Shown here piece after piece: positions 5,606 through 12,873 of a stretch of 16,868 bases of DNA; within the stretch, counting starts at the first letter, position 1; the number at the start of each line of letters is the position of its first letter. A model generated the notes under the pieces. That model saw nothing but the letters and a program-made list of their open reading frames with translations, was not told the DNA's origin and did not search any database. The stretch is from the NCBI GenBank assembly GCA_030743445.1, contig JASLSL010000190.1, forward strand, positions 1 through 16,868. The letters are read 5' to 3'. This stretch comes from Alphaproteobacteria bacterium. Its GTDB lineage: Bacteria > Pseudomonadota > Alphaproteobacteria > UBA8366. Made by a program: the position numbers and the translations under genes.

Positions 5606-7441
5606 ATGACCGAAATTCGGGATCCCATTCAGTTCGAGCTGTTCAAGAACTCCATCTTCTCGATCGCCGACGAGATGGCGCTGACCATCACCCGCACGAC
5701 CTATTCCGGGGTGCTCAAGGACAACATGGACTTCTCGACCGCCGTCGCCGACGCGCAGGGAAACCTGGTGGCGCAGGGCCTTACCCTGCCCGGACACCTG
5801 GGGTCGATCCCGACCGCCCTCGAGGCGGTCATGCGGCACTACCGCGACGACATGAACGACGGTGACGTGTTCATGATGAACGACCCCTTCGACGGCGGCA
5901 TGCACCTGCCTGACATTTTCGTGTTCAAGCCCGTCTTCGTGGACGGCGCGCGCATCGCGTTTGCCGCCACGATCTGCCACCACACCGACGTCGGCGGCCG
6001 GGTCGCCGGATCGAACGCCTCGGATTCGACCGAGATCTACGCCGAGGGCCTGCGCATCCCACCGCTGAAGCTGTATCTGGCTGGCGAGCGCAACGAGACC
6101 CTGTTCTCCATGATCGAGAAGAATGTGCGGTTGCCGGTCAAGGTCTTCGGGGACCTCAGGGCCCAGCTCGCGGCCTGCCATATCGCCGAGCGGCAGCTGC
6201 ACGAACTGGTCGCCCGCTACGGCGCCGAGACCGTCATCCAATACATGCGGGCGGTGATCGACTACGCCGAGCGGCTGACCCGCGCCGCCATCAGCGAACT
6301 CCCCGACGGCGAGTTCAGCTTCGAGGACTGGATCGACGACGACGGCATCGAGTTCGGCAAGCCGATCCGCCTGTTCTTCACCTTGAAGAAGGAGGGTGAC
6401 AGCATCTGCGGCGACTGGACCGGCAGCTCGCCCCAGGTCAAGGGCGCGATCAACGCCACTCTGTCATGGACCAAGGCGGCGACCTATACGGCGATCAAGT
6501 CGGTGCTGCCCAACGACATCCCCAGCAACGAGGGTGTGTTCCGGGCGATCAAGGTCCACGCGCCCCCGGGAACGATCGCCAACGGCCTGCTGCCCGCCGC
6601 CTGCGCGGCCCGTGGACTGACCGGCTTCCGCATGCTCGATTGCGCTTTCGGGGCGGTGGCGATGTGGCTGCCGGACCGAGTGTGCGCGGCCTCCGAAGGC
6701 GGCGCCACGGGCGTTACCATCGGGGGCTACCATCCCGACCGCACGCCCTTTATCTACGTCGACTTCACCACCGGCGCGTGGGGCGGGCGGCCGTGGGCCG
6801 ACGGCCTGGACGGCAACACCAACCTGCTCGTCAACATGGCCTCGCAGCCGATCGAGGTGACCGAGCTCGAGCACCCGATCCAGATCCTGGCCTACGAGTT
6901 CGTGCCCGACAGGGCGGGGGCCGGAAAGTTCCGGGGTGGCTCCCCGTTCCGCCGCGACTACAAGTTCCTGGAGCAGGAGGGCATCCTCCAGGTGCGCTCC
7001 GATCGGCGGGACTTCCGTCCCTATGGCCTCTATGGCGGCAACCCGGGCAAGCCGTCTTGGAACGTCCTCAACCCGGACATCGAAAACCGCCCGCTCACCG
7101 CCAAGCTGACCATGGACATCAAGCGCGGCGATGTGTTCCGGCACGAAATGGCGGGCGCCGGCGGCTGGGGCGATCCCCTGGACCGCGACACCTGGCGGGT
7201 CCTCAGGGACGTGCGCAACGAGATGATCGGCAACGAGACGGCGTGTCGCGACTACGGCGTGGTCATCGACACCGACACCATGACCGTAGACGAGCAAGCG
7301 ACCGAGAATCTGCGGGCGGAGATGCGCGCGCGGCGTGGCTGGAAGGACCTTCCCAAGGTGCTCCGGGAGGAATGGCCGGGCACCGAGGAAGCCGGGGAAC
7401 CGAACCATGAGAACGCCCAACAAGCGATGAGAGCGGGATGA
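5606..7441 (+). CDS. hyuB: Hydantoinase B/oxoprolinase family protein (HyuB)
   Basis: The 611-aa product is a full-length HyuB-type subunit. Motifs near the N-terminus include TRTTYSGVLKDNMDFS (residues 30-45), NDPFDGGMHLPD (92-103) and CHHTDVGG (124-131). D93, H100, D103, H125 and H126 are likely metal- or substrate-site residues. Later come TTGAWGGRPWADG and AGAGGWGDP near the C-terminus, both typical of the family. With HyuA it should form an ATP-dependent heteromeric enzyme. Relatives open hydantoin or 5-oxoproline rings or carboxylate acetone or acetophenone. The ATG at 5606 was chosen for its GGAGGGAG ribosome site; a longer in-frame start at 5486 lies in the promoter region. Its stop overlaps the hyuA start by ATGA. 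The substrate is not resolved; no gamma subunit of an acetone carboxylase is nearby, which argues against that function. Confidence 0.9.
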   Translation: MTEIRDPIQFELFKNSIFSIADEMALTITRTTYSGVLKDNMDFSTAVADAQGNLVAQGLTLPGHLGSIPTALEAVMRHYRDDMNDGDVFMMNDPFDGGMHLPDIFVFKPVFVDGARIAFAATICHHTDVGGRVAGSNASDSTEIYAEGLRIPPLKLYLAGERNETLFSMIEKNVRLPVKVFGDLRAQLAACHIAERQLHELVARYGAETVIQYMRAVIDYAERLTRAAISELPDGEFSFEDWIDDDGIEFGKPIRLFFTLKKEGDSICGDWTGSSPQVKGAINATLSWTKAATYTAIKSVLPNDIPSNEGVFRAIKVHAPPGTIANGLLPAACAARGLTGFRMLDCAFGAVAMWLPDRVCAASEGGATGVTIGGYHPDRTPFIYVDFTTGAWGGRPWADGLDGNTNLLVNMASQPIEVTELEHPIQILAYEFVPDRAGAGKFRGGSPFRRDYKFLEQEGILQVRSDRRDFRPYGLYGGNPGKPSWNVLNPDIENRPLTAKLTMDIKRGDVFRHEMAGAGGWGDPLDRDTWRVLRDVRNEMIGNETACRDYGVVIDTDTMTVDEQATENLRAEMRARRGWKDLPKVLREEWPGTEEAGEPNHENAQQAMRAG

Positions 7442-9528
7442 CCGGTTTTCGAATCGGCTTGGACATTGGGGGCACCTTTACCGACATCGTTTTCCTCGGC
7501 GCCGACGGCGAGATCCATACCAAGAAGATCGCCTCCAGTGTCGACGACTACGCCCAGGCCATCGCCGATGGCCTCGACCAGGCGTTCAGGGAATCCGGGG
7601 TCGCGGCGGCGGATGTCGAGGAGCTGCGGCACGGGACCACGGTCGCCTCGAACGCCATCCTCGAGACCAAGGGGGCGAAGACCGGCCTCATCACCACGAA
7701 GGGGTTCCGCGACATCCTGGAGATCCGCAACCTCCGCATGCCGCGACTTTACGACCTCAGATGGGAGAAGCCGGTGCCGCTGGTCGAACGCTACCTTCGC
7801 ATCACCGTCGACGAGCGGGTCAATGCCCAGGGCGGGATCGATCGGCCCCTCGACCCGGAGGACGCGGGGAGGGCGGTTGACCGACTGCTGGCGGAGGGCG
7901 TCGAGGCGATCGCGGTCTGCCTGATCCATTCCTATGCCAACCCCGAGCACGAACTCACCATCAAGGAGATCGTCCAGCGCAAGGCCCCCGACCTGCCCAT
8001 TTGCATCAGCTCCGAGGTCCTGCCCGAGATCAAGGAGTACGAACGGACCTCGACGACGACGATCAACGCCTACGTCGCGCCCGTCGTTGCCGGTTACCTG
8101 GCCTCCCTGCGCCAGAACCTGGACCGCGCCGGGGTCACCGCGCCGTTGCTTCTGATGCAGTCCAACGGCGGCCTGACCACCGCCGAGTCGGCAGGGCGAC
8201 TGCCCATGAACATCATCGAATCCGGACCCGCCGCCGGCGTCATCGGCGCCCAGGCCCTGGCCAAGGCGGTCGGCCTGCCCGACATCGTCACCTTCGACAT
8301 GGGCGGCACCACCGCCAAGGCCTCGCTGGTCGAGAACGGCGAGGTCACGCGCTCGATCGAGTACCAGGTCGGCGGCGGCATCATGATCGGTTCGCGCCTG
8401 CTCACCGGCGCCGGCTATATGCTCAAGGTTCCGGCCATCGACCTTGCCGAGGTCGGGGCGGGGGGCGGCTCCATCGTCTGGATCGACGCCGGGGGCTCGA
8501 TGCAGATTGGCCCGCGGAGCGCCGGCGCCAGCCCCGGACCCGTCTGCTACGACACCGGGGGCACCGAACCGACGGTGACCGACGCCAACGTCCTGCTCGG
8601 CTACATTAACCCCGGTTACCTGGTCGGCGGCGAGTTGAAGCTGAATGCGCCGAAGGCGCGCGCCGTCTTCGAGGAGAGAATCGCCAAGCCCTCGAGCCTC
8701 TCCGTCGCGCATGCCGCCTACGGCGCCCACCAGATCGTCGCCTCCAACATGATCCGGGCGATCAAGGCGGTGTCCACCGAACGCGGGCGCGATCCGCGCG
8801 GTTACGCACTCTTCGCGTTCGGCGGTAGCGGCCCCATCTTCGGCGCCGGCATGGCGCGGGAGCTGGGCATGAAGCGAATCGTGGTTCCGCCGTCGCCCGG
8901 TCTGTTCTCGTCCTTCGGCCTGCTCTACGCCGACGTCGAACACCATTATTCGCGGACCTTGCGGCGCCTTCTGCGCAATGCCGATCTCGAGGAGCTCAAT
9001 CTGGTCTGGGACAAGATGGTGGCCGACGCCCTCGAACAGTTGGCGGCCGACGGCTTCCCAGAGAGCAAGCGACGGGTGCGCAGGACCGCCAACATGCACT
9101 ATCAGGGCCAGACCTTCGAACTTACGGTCCCGGTGCCGGACGGCCCGATCGCCGAGGACACCGTGGCGGCGCTGGAGGAGGCCTTCGGCGCGGAACACGA
9201 ACGCACCTACGGCCATCGCGCCGGCACCGAGGAGCCGGTGGAGCTGGTCAACGCGCAGGTCGTCGGCTACGGGCTCGCGGAGCGCTCGTCGGTGCCCGAG
9301 CGGTTCGCCACCGCCAAGGCGAGCCAGGCCGACCGAACGCCGTCGCGCCAGGCCTATTTCGGTCCCGACATGGGATGGGTGGAGACGCCGGTGATCGGTC
9401 GCGGCGACCTCGATGCGCCGCGCCCGGGACCCTGCATCGTCGAGGAATACGACGCCACCGTGGTCATACCGCCGCGATCGGAGGCCGCGCTCGATGCCTA
9501 CGGAAACATCCTCATCGAGCTTCCGTAA
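7438..9528 (+). CDS. hyuA: Hydantoinase A/oxoprolinase family protein (HyuA), ATP-binding subunit
   Basis: The 696-aa product has the ASKHA-type nucleotide-binding fold of HyuA. LDIGGTFTD is at residues 8-16, HGTTVASNAI near 65, FDMGGTTAK at 286-294, SPGPVCYDTGGTEPTVTDAN near 365, and PGLFSSFGLLYADVEHHYSRT near 490. The C-terminal domain ends with GPCIVEEYDATVVIPP. The subunit is expected to phosphorylate the substrate for ring opening or carboxylation by HyuB. At residues 462-471 it reads GGSGPIFGAG, where many relatives have GGAGP(L/M)HA, so F468 replaces the usual His; this may mark a subfamily. It starts in the ATGA overlap with hyuB, so translation is probably coupled. It ends at a hairpin facing the convergent aminotransferase gene. 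Confidence 0.92.
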   Translation: MTGFRIGLDIGGTFTDIVFLGADGEIHTKKIASSVDDYAQAIADGLDQAFRESGVAAADVEELRHGTTVASNAILETKGAKTGLITTKGFRDILEIRNLRMPRLYDLRWEKPVPLVERYLRITVDERVNAQGGIDRPLDPEDAGRAVDRLLAEGVEAIAVCLIHSYANPEHELTIKEIVQRKAPDLPICISSEVLPEIKEYERTSTTTINAYVAPVVAGYLASLRQNLDRAGVTAPLLLMQSNGGLTTAESAGRLPMNIIESGPAAGVIGAQALAKAVGLPDIVTFDMGGTTAKASLVENGEVTRSIEYQVGGGIMIGSRLLTGAGYMLKVPAIDLAEVGAGGGSIVWIDAGGSMQIGPRSAGASPGPVCYDTGGTEPTVTDANVLLGYINPGYLVGGELKLNAPKARAVFEERIAKPSSLSVAHAAYGAHQIVASNMIRAIKAVSTERGRDPRGYALFAFGGSGPIFGAGMARELGMKRIVVPPSPGLFSSFGLLYADVEHHYSRTLRRLLRNADLEELNLVWDKMVADALEQLAADGFPESKRRVRRTANMHYQGQTFELTVPVPDGPIAEDTVAALEEAFGAEHERTYGHRAGTEEPVELVNAQVVGYGLAERSSVPERFATAKASQADRTPSRQAYFGPDMGWVETPVIGRGDLDAPRPGPCIVEEYDATVVIPPRSEAALDAYGNILIELP

Positions 9529-9549
9529 CCGGCCGTTCTCGGGGCCGGT
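9528..9549. terminator. Hairpin between convergent hyuA and aminotransferase genes
   Basis: Perfect 7-bp GC-rich arms ACCGGCC (9528-9534) and GGCCGGT (9543-9549) enclose an 8-base loop. The hairpin starts at the last base of the hyuA stop codon and lies in the 41-bp gap between two converging genes. That suits a bidirectional terminator. There is no T-run on either side, so it may only slow polymerase or protect 3' ends. Confidence 0.45.
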
Positions 9550-9569
9550 AAGGCCGTCCCCCGTGGCGC

Positions 9570-10946
9570 CTACAGTTCGCCCTCTCGCTTCAGCATGACC
9601 ACGGCCTCGCGGAACGCGGCCACCGTCCGCTCGAGGTCGTCGGCGGTGTGCACTGCGCTATTGGTGCCGCCCGGCCAACCAGTGATGTCGACGCCGCCCA
9701 GCAGCATCGCCATGCGCAGTTTAGCCACGATCCCGGGGCGGTTGTTGCGCAGGTCCTCGAAGGGGTGGTCGAAGGGGTCGAAGGCCGTCGGCTTGACGTC
9801 GCGGTTGCCGGGGTTGGTGAAGACGTGGAAGGCGGAAAAGGTCCCATAAACGGCCCACGCCACCCCCTGTTCCTCGAGGACCTCGTTCAGCCGCGGCCTG
9901 AGCGCCGTTGCGTAGGCATTGGCCGTTTCGCAGGCGTCGCCTTCGGCGATGATCTCGAGGGCCGCGACCCCGGCGGCGGCGGACAACGGATTGGCGTTGT
10001 AGGTGCCCTGGTGCTGGATCCGCTCGCGCCCCCGGCTTTCGGCGACCGCGAAGTCGATATGGTCCAGGATCTCCTTGCGCCCGACCACGGCACCGCCGGG
10101 CAACCCGCCGGAGAGGATCTTGGCGAGCGTGGTGAGGTCCGGGGTGACCCCGAATCGGGCTTGGGCGCCGCCGGGGGCGACACGGAAACCGGTCACCACC
10201 TCGTCGAAGATTAGCACCACCCCGTGCTCCGCGGTCAGTTCCCTGAGCGCGGTCAGGAACTCGGGCCTGGTCGGGACCATGCCGAAGGTGGCGCCGGTGG
10301 GTTCGAGGATCGCGGCGGCGACGTCGTTGTCGCCCGCCAGGACCGTCCGCACCTGGTCGATGTCCCAGGGATGGAGGGGCACGGCCATCCGCGCCACCTC
10401 GGGCAGCACCCCCGGCGCCGGCGAGCCGTCGAAATGGGCGTTGTAGCCCGAAGCCACTTGGTCGTGCCAGCCATGGAAGTGGGTATTGAAACGCAGGAAC
10501 TTGCGCCTGCCCGTGTGGGCGCGGGCCAGGCGCAGGGCGAGATGCGTGGCCTCGGTGCCGGATGACGTGAAACGGATGCGCTCGGCCCCCGGCATCAGTC
10601 TCTGCACGAGTTGTCCCCAGCGCAGCTCCAGGACATGGTTGGAGCCGAAGTGGGTGCCGTGGGCCAGGGCGTCCCGGACCGCCGCCAGCACCCTGGGGTG
10701 GTTGTGTCCCAGCAACAGCGCCCCGTGTCCGCCGAAGCAATCGACGTATTCGTGGCCGTCGACGTCCCACTTGTGTGAGCCCTGCGCCCTGGTGACATAG
10801 ATGCCGTAGGGTTGCAGGTGGCGTGAATCGTGGGTAATGCCGCTCGGAAACAGGTGCCGCGCCTCGTCTGCGAGCCGCTCGGAGGAAGCGGTTTTCGCGC
10901 GATAGGAGGCGACGATTTCGGAGTTGCTCGGGAACGCCTCATTCAT
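9570..10946 (-). CDS. Class III PLP-dependent aminotransferase (glutamate-1-semialdehyde aminomutase type)
   Basis: The 458-aa product is a full-length fold-type I, class III aminotransferase. SSGTEA (128-133) binds the PLP phosphate, HFHGWHD (156-162) stacks on the cofactor, and D248 in LIFDEV holds the pyridine nitrogen. K276 in LTTLAKILSGGLPGG is the Schiff-base lysine, and QGTYNANPLS lies at 313-322. The LSGGLPGGAVVG context and the TNSAVHTADD end resemble the HemL-like branch rather than omega-transaminases. A housekeeping HemL role is unlikely given the extended N-terminus, the longer C-terminal region and the catabolic setting; the amino donor is unknown. The ATG overlaps the stop of the broken rraA-like gene by ATGA and has GAGGT seven bases upstream. 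The cofactor residues are intact, so it should be active if expressed. Confidence 0.9.
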   Translation of the reverse strand: MNEAFPSNSEIVASYRAKTASSERLADEARHLFPSGITHDSRHLQPYGIYVTRAQGSHKWDVDGHEYVDCFGGHGALLLGHNHPRVLAAVRDALAHGTHFGSNHVLELRWGQLVQRLMPGAERIRFTSSGTEATHLALRLARAHTGRRKFLRFNTHFHGWHDQVASGYNAHFDGSPAPGVLPEVARMAVPLHPWDIDQVRTVLAGDNDVAAAILEPTGATFGMVPTRPEFLTALRELTAEHGVVLIFDEVVTGFRVAPGGAQARFGVTPDLTTLAKILSGGLPGGAVVGRKEILDHIDFAVAESRGRERIQHQGTYNANPLSAAAGVAALEIIAEGDACETANAYATALRPRLNEVLEEQGVAWAVYGTFSAFHVFTNPGNRDVKPTAFDPFDHPFEDLRNNRPGIVAKLRMAMLLGGVDITGWPGGTNSAVHTADDLERTVAAFREAVVMLKREGEL

Positions 10947-11440
10947 GACGGCACCTCGATTGGCTCGGCGGCTCTGGCCTGGCCCGCTGGCCGGGACCGG
11001 GACGAGAGCACCTGGAACACCCGATATCTTTCGAACAGGTCGGGGATGTTACCACCTTCGTGCGGCGCCATGGGCATGATGCCCTCCCGCTCGGGTACGG
11101 GCTCCGCCTTTTCGATGACCTCGCCCAGGATGGCCGCCGGGATCACCAGAATCCCGTCGATATCGCCGAGGATGACGTCACCAGGCGTGACCACCGCGCC
11201 GCCGATGCTCACCGGCGCATCGAAGTCCGTGATGTCGTAGCGGTAAACCGCCGTCACCGGCTTGTGGTACTTGCGAAACACCGGAAATCCGAGTTCCAGG
11301 ATCTGGGCCGAATCGCGCCGTCGCGCCGGTCATGACGGCTTCAGTCGACCTTTTGGAGCGCGCCGTCATGCTCATCAGATCGCCCCAGTGCGAGGCCGTC
11401 GTGTGGGAGGAAATAATGCGGACAAACTGCCCCTGACTCG
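10943..11440 (-). pseudogene. RraA-family gene (HMG aldolase-like), 5'-truncated and frameshifted
   Basis: The minus strand carries two RraA-like pieces in different frames. The first, from about 11440 to 11320, reads FVRIISSHTTASHWGDLMS and ends AVMTGATAR. The second, from about 11318 to 10943, reads RDSAQILELGFPVFRKYHKP, then DFDAPVSIGGAVVTPGDVILGD and DGILVIP. Omitting one G near 11318-11322 joins them as GATRDSAQILELGFPVF. That is the usual substrate-site region of RraA-like aldolases and regulators (the G..RD motif). About the first 70-90 residues of a roughly 230-aa protein are missing; the homology begins right after the stop of the binding-protein gene. The GTG-started frame at 11281 is therefore an internal fragment, not a real gene. 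The stop overlaps the aminotransferase ATG, showing the two were once one operon. The frameshift could be a sequencing error, the truncation hardly. Confidence 0.75.
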
Positions 11441-11446
11441 ACAGAT

Positions 11447-12787
11447 TCAGTCGCACTGAGCATCCGGGAAACCGCTTCCGATCCAATCCCTCCCGCTCAT
11501 AGATGACAGTGGATTGACACACCGCGCTGAGTAGTACCTGATGTCGGTTACCGTCACCTTGCCTAGCTCGGGGTCGTCTCGACTGCGGCCTACCGCCGTT
11601 TGCGCGATAGCTTGGTGGCCATCTCCAAGGGACATATGGACCTGCCCACCCGGGCTCGGAAACGAAAGGTATTCGAAGGCCGAGATTACCTGATCCGTAG
11701 ATGGAAATGCCCCATTGACCCGCCACGCTTTTTCGTAAGCGGCCTTCAGACCGAGAAGGGCCTGAGCAAAGGAGATATCTATTGGCGTTTCCTCAAAACG
11801 CCCTTGGTACGCTGCAACATACCAATCGCCGAGCAGCCCAGGCTCTATGAACTCACCGGTCGCACCGCGATCGCCAATTATGGTTCCATCGGGCAACCGT
11901 GCAGACACGCGTGGCAGTATATGTCCGCCAGCGCTGAGCACCACTTGGCTGCGCGCGAACAAGCCGCGACCGGCGGCCTGCGATATGAAAGCCTCGAGGT
12001 CCGCGCCCCACATGCTCGAATGGATCACATCCGGCTGCTTGACCAGCAGCGAGGAAATCTCGGCGCCGAATTGCCCGGCGAACAACTTCGGCCACTGTTC
12101 GTCGACAATTTCGATATCGCCTTGAAGCTGGCCCAGGGCCGCGACGAATTCGGCCCACGAGTCGCGACCCCAGGCATAGTTCTGATTTATCCCGGCGATT
12201 CGTCTCGCGGCGGGAAAGCGTTCATGTACATATCGGGCCACCGCTATGTTGTCCGGCACCGAATGATGAATCGTTCGAAAGACGTAGCGGTAGCGATCTT
12301 CCTCGAACAGACGCGACGTGCCGCAGTTGGCAGCAATCAGAAGCGTCTTGAGCTCTTCGGCAATCGGCGCGATCGCCAAGCAATCCCCGCTGGAGACGTA
12401 GCCCAGGACGACGTCGACATTCTGTCGCTGCACCAGGTTGCGGAACTCCGTTACTTGCCTCGTGGCGCCGCCACTTTCGTCGATGAAGACGGCCTCAAAT
12501 TTCGCGCCGGCGATGCCAGGTTGGTCATAGGGCGCGGGAACCGCGCCGGCATTGATCTGGTCGACGACAAGCATGGCCGCGTTCCGCGCGTGAGTTCCGA
12601 ACGCCGCGGCGGCGGGGCCGGACAGAAATGTGACGATCGCGACCTTCAGGGTGTCTGGCGGCGCGGCCAAAGCGAGATTCTGCGCAGCGCAAATCCCCGC
12701 GGTTAGGACGACCAGACGCCACCGCCCGATGCGTGTTCGATTGGGCCGGTACATCTTCGCAAGGACGCCGCAAAACCACCTGCACAT
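11447..12787 (-). CDS. Branched-chain amino acid-type ABC transporter substrate-binding protein (Peripla_BP_6), orphan
   Basis: The product is about 446 aa: a cationic n-region, a hydrophobic stretch WRLVVLTAGICAAQNLALA, then a mature start APPDTLKVAIVTFLSGPAA. This is the first strand of LivJ/Peripla_BP_6 binding proteins. VDVVLGYVSSGDCLAIAP and LLIAANCGTSRLF follow, with C136 and C155 likely forming a disulfide. Two more cysteines near the end (SARCVNP, DAQCD) may form a second. The ATG at 12787 has AGGGG seven bases upstream; the ATG at 12754 gives a more usual signal peptide (435 aa) but a weaker ribosome site. No permease or ATPase gene is in the window, so it is an orphan. It lies 86 bp downstream of the cyclase on the same strand and may be co-transcribed. 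It could feed a distant transporter or serve as a sensor; both are inference. Confidence 0.85.
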   Translation of the reverse strand: MCRWFCGVLAKMYRPNRTRIGRWRLVVLTAGICAAQNLALAAPPDTLKVAIVTFLSGPAAAAFGTHARNAAMLVVDQINAGAVPAPYDQPGIAGAKFEAVFIDESGGATRQVTEFRNLVQRQNVDVVLGYVSSGDCLAIAPIAEELKTLLIAANCGTSRLFEEDRYRYVFRTIHHSVPDNIAVARYVHERFPAARRIAGINQNYAWGRDSWAEFVAALGQLQGDIEIVDEQWPKLFAGQFGAEISSLLVKQPDVIHSSMWGADLEAFISQAAGRGLFARSQVVLSAGGHILPRVSARLPDGTIIGDRGATGEFIEPGLLGDWYVAAYQGRFEETPIDISFAQALLGLKAAYEKAWRVNGAFPSTDQVISAFEYLSFPSPGGQVHMSLGDGHQAIAQTAVGRSRDDPELGKVTVTDIRYYSARCVNPLSSMSGRDWIGSGFPDAQCD

Positions 12788-12873
12788 GTTATGGCCCCTG
12801 CCGCTTCGTAAATGTAGGTCCGATCCGAATTGGCAAACACACCGACCCCCATGTTGTTCACCGAGGCGTTGTC

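Noticed and set aside
7252..9216. 654-codon open frame antisense to hyuA
   Set aside because: Its translation is rich in Arg, Gly, Asp and His as expected of a GC-rich antisense frame, and the opposite strand has unambiguous HyuA motifs throughout.
10943..11281. A complete 112-aa gene starting at the GTG at 11281
   Set aside because: RraA-like residues continue upstream of it in frame (QILELGFP) and then in a second frame, so it is an internal fragment of a broken gene.
11600..12706. 368-codon plus-strand frame opposite the binding-protein gene
   Set aside because: No domain is recognisable; the minus strand has a signal peptide and Peripla_BP_6 motifs.
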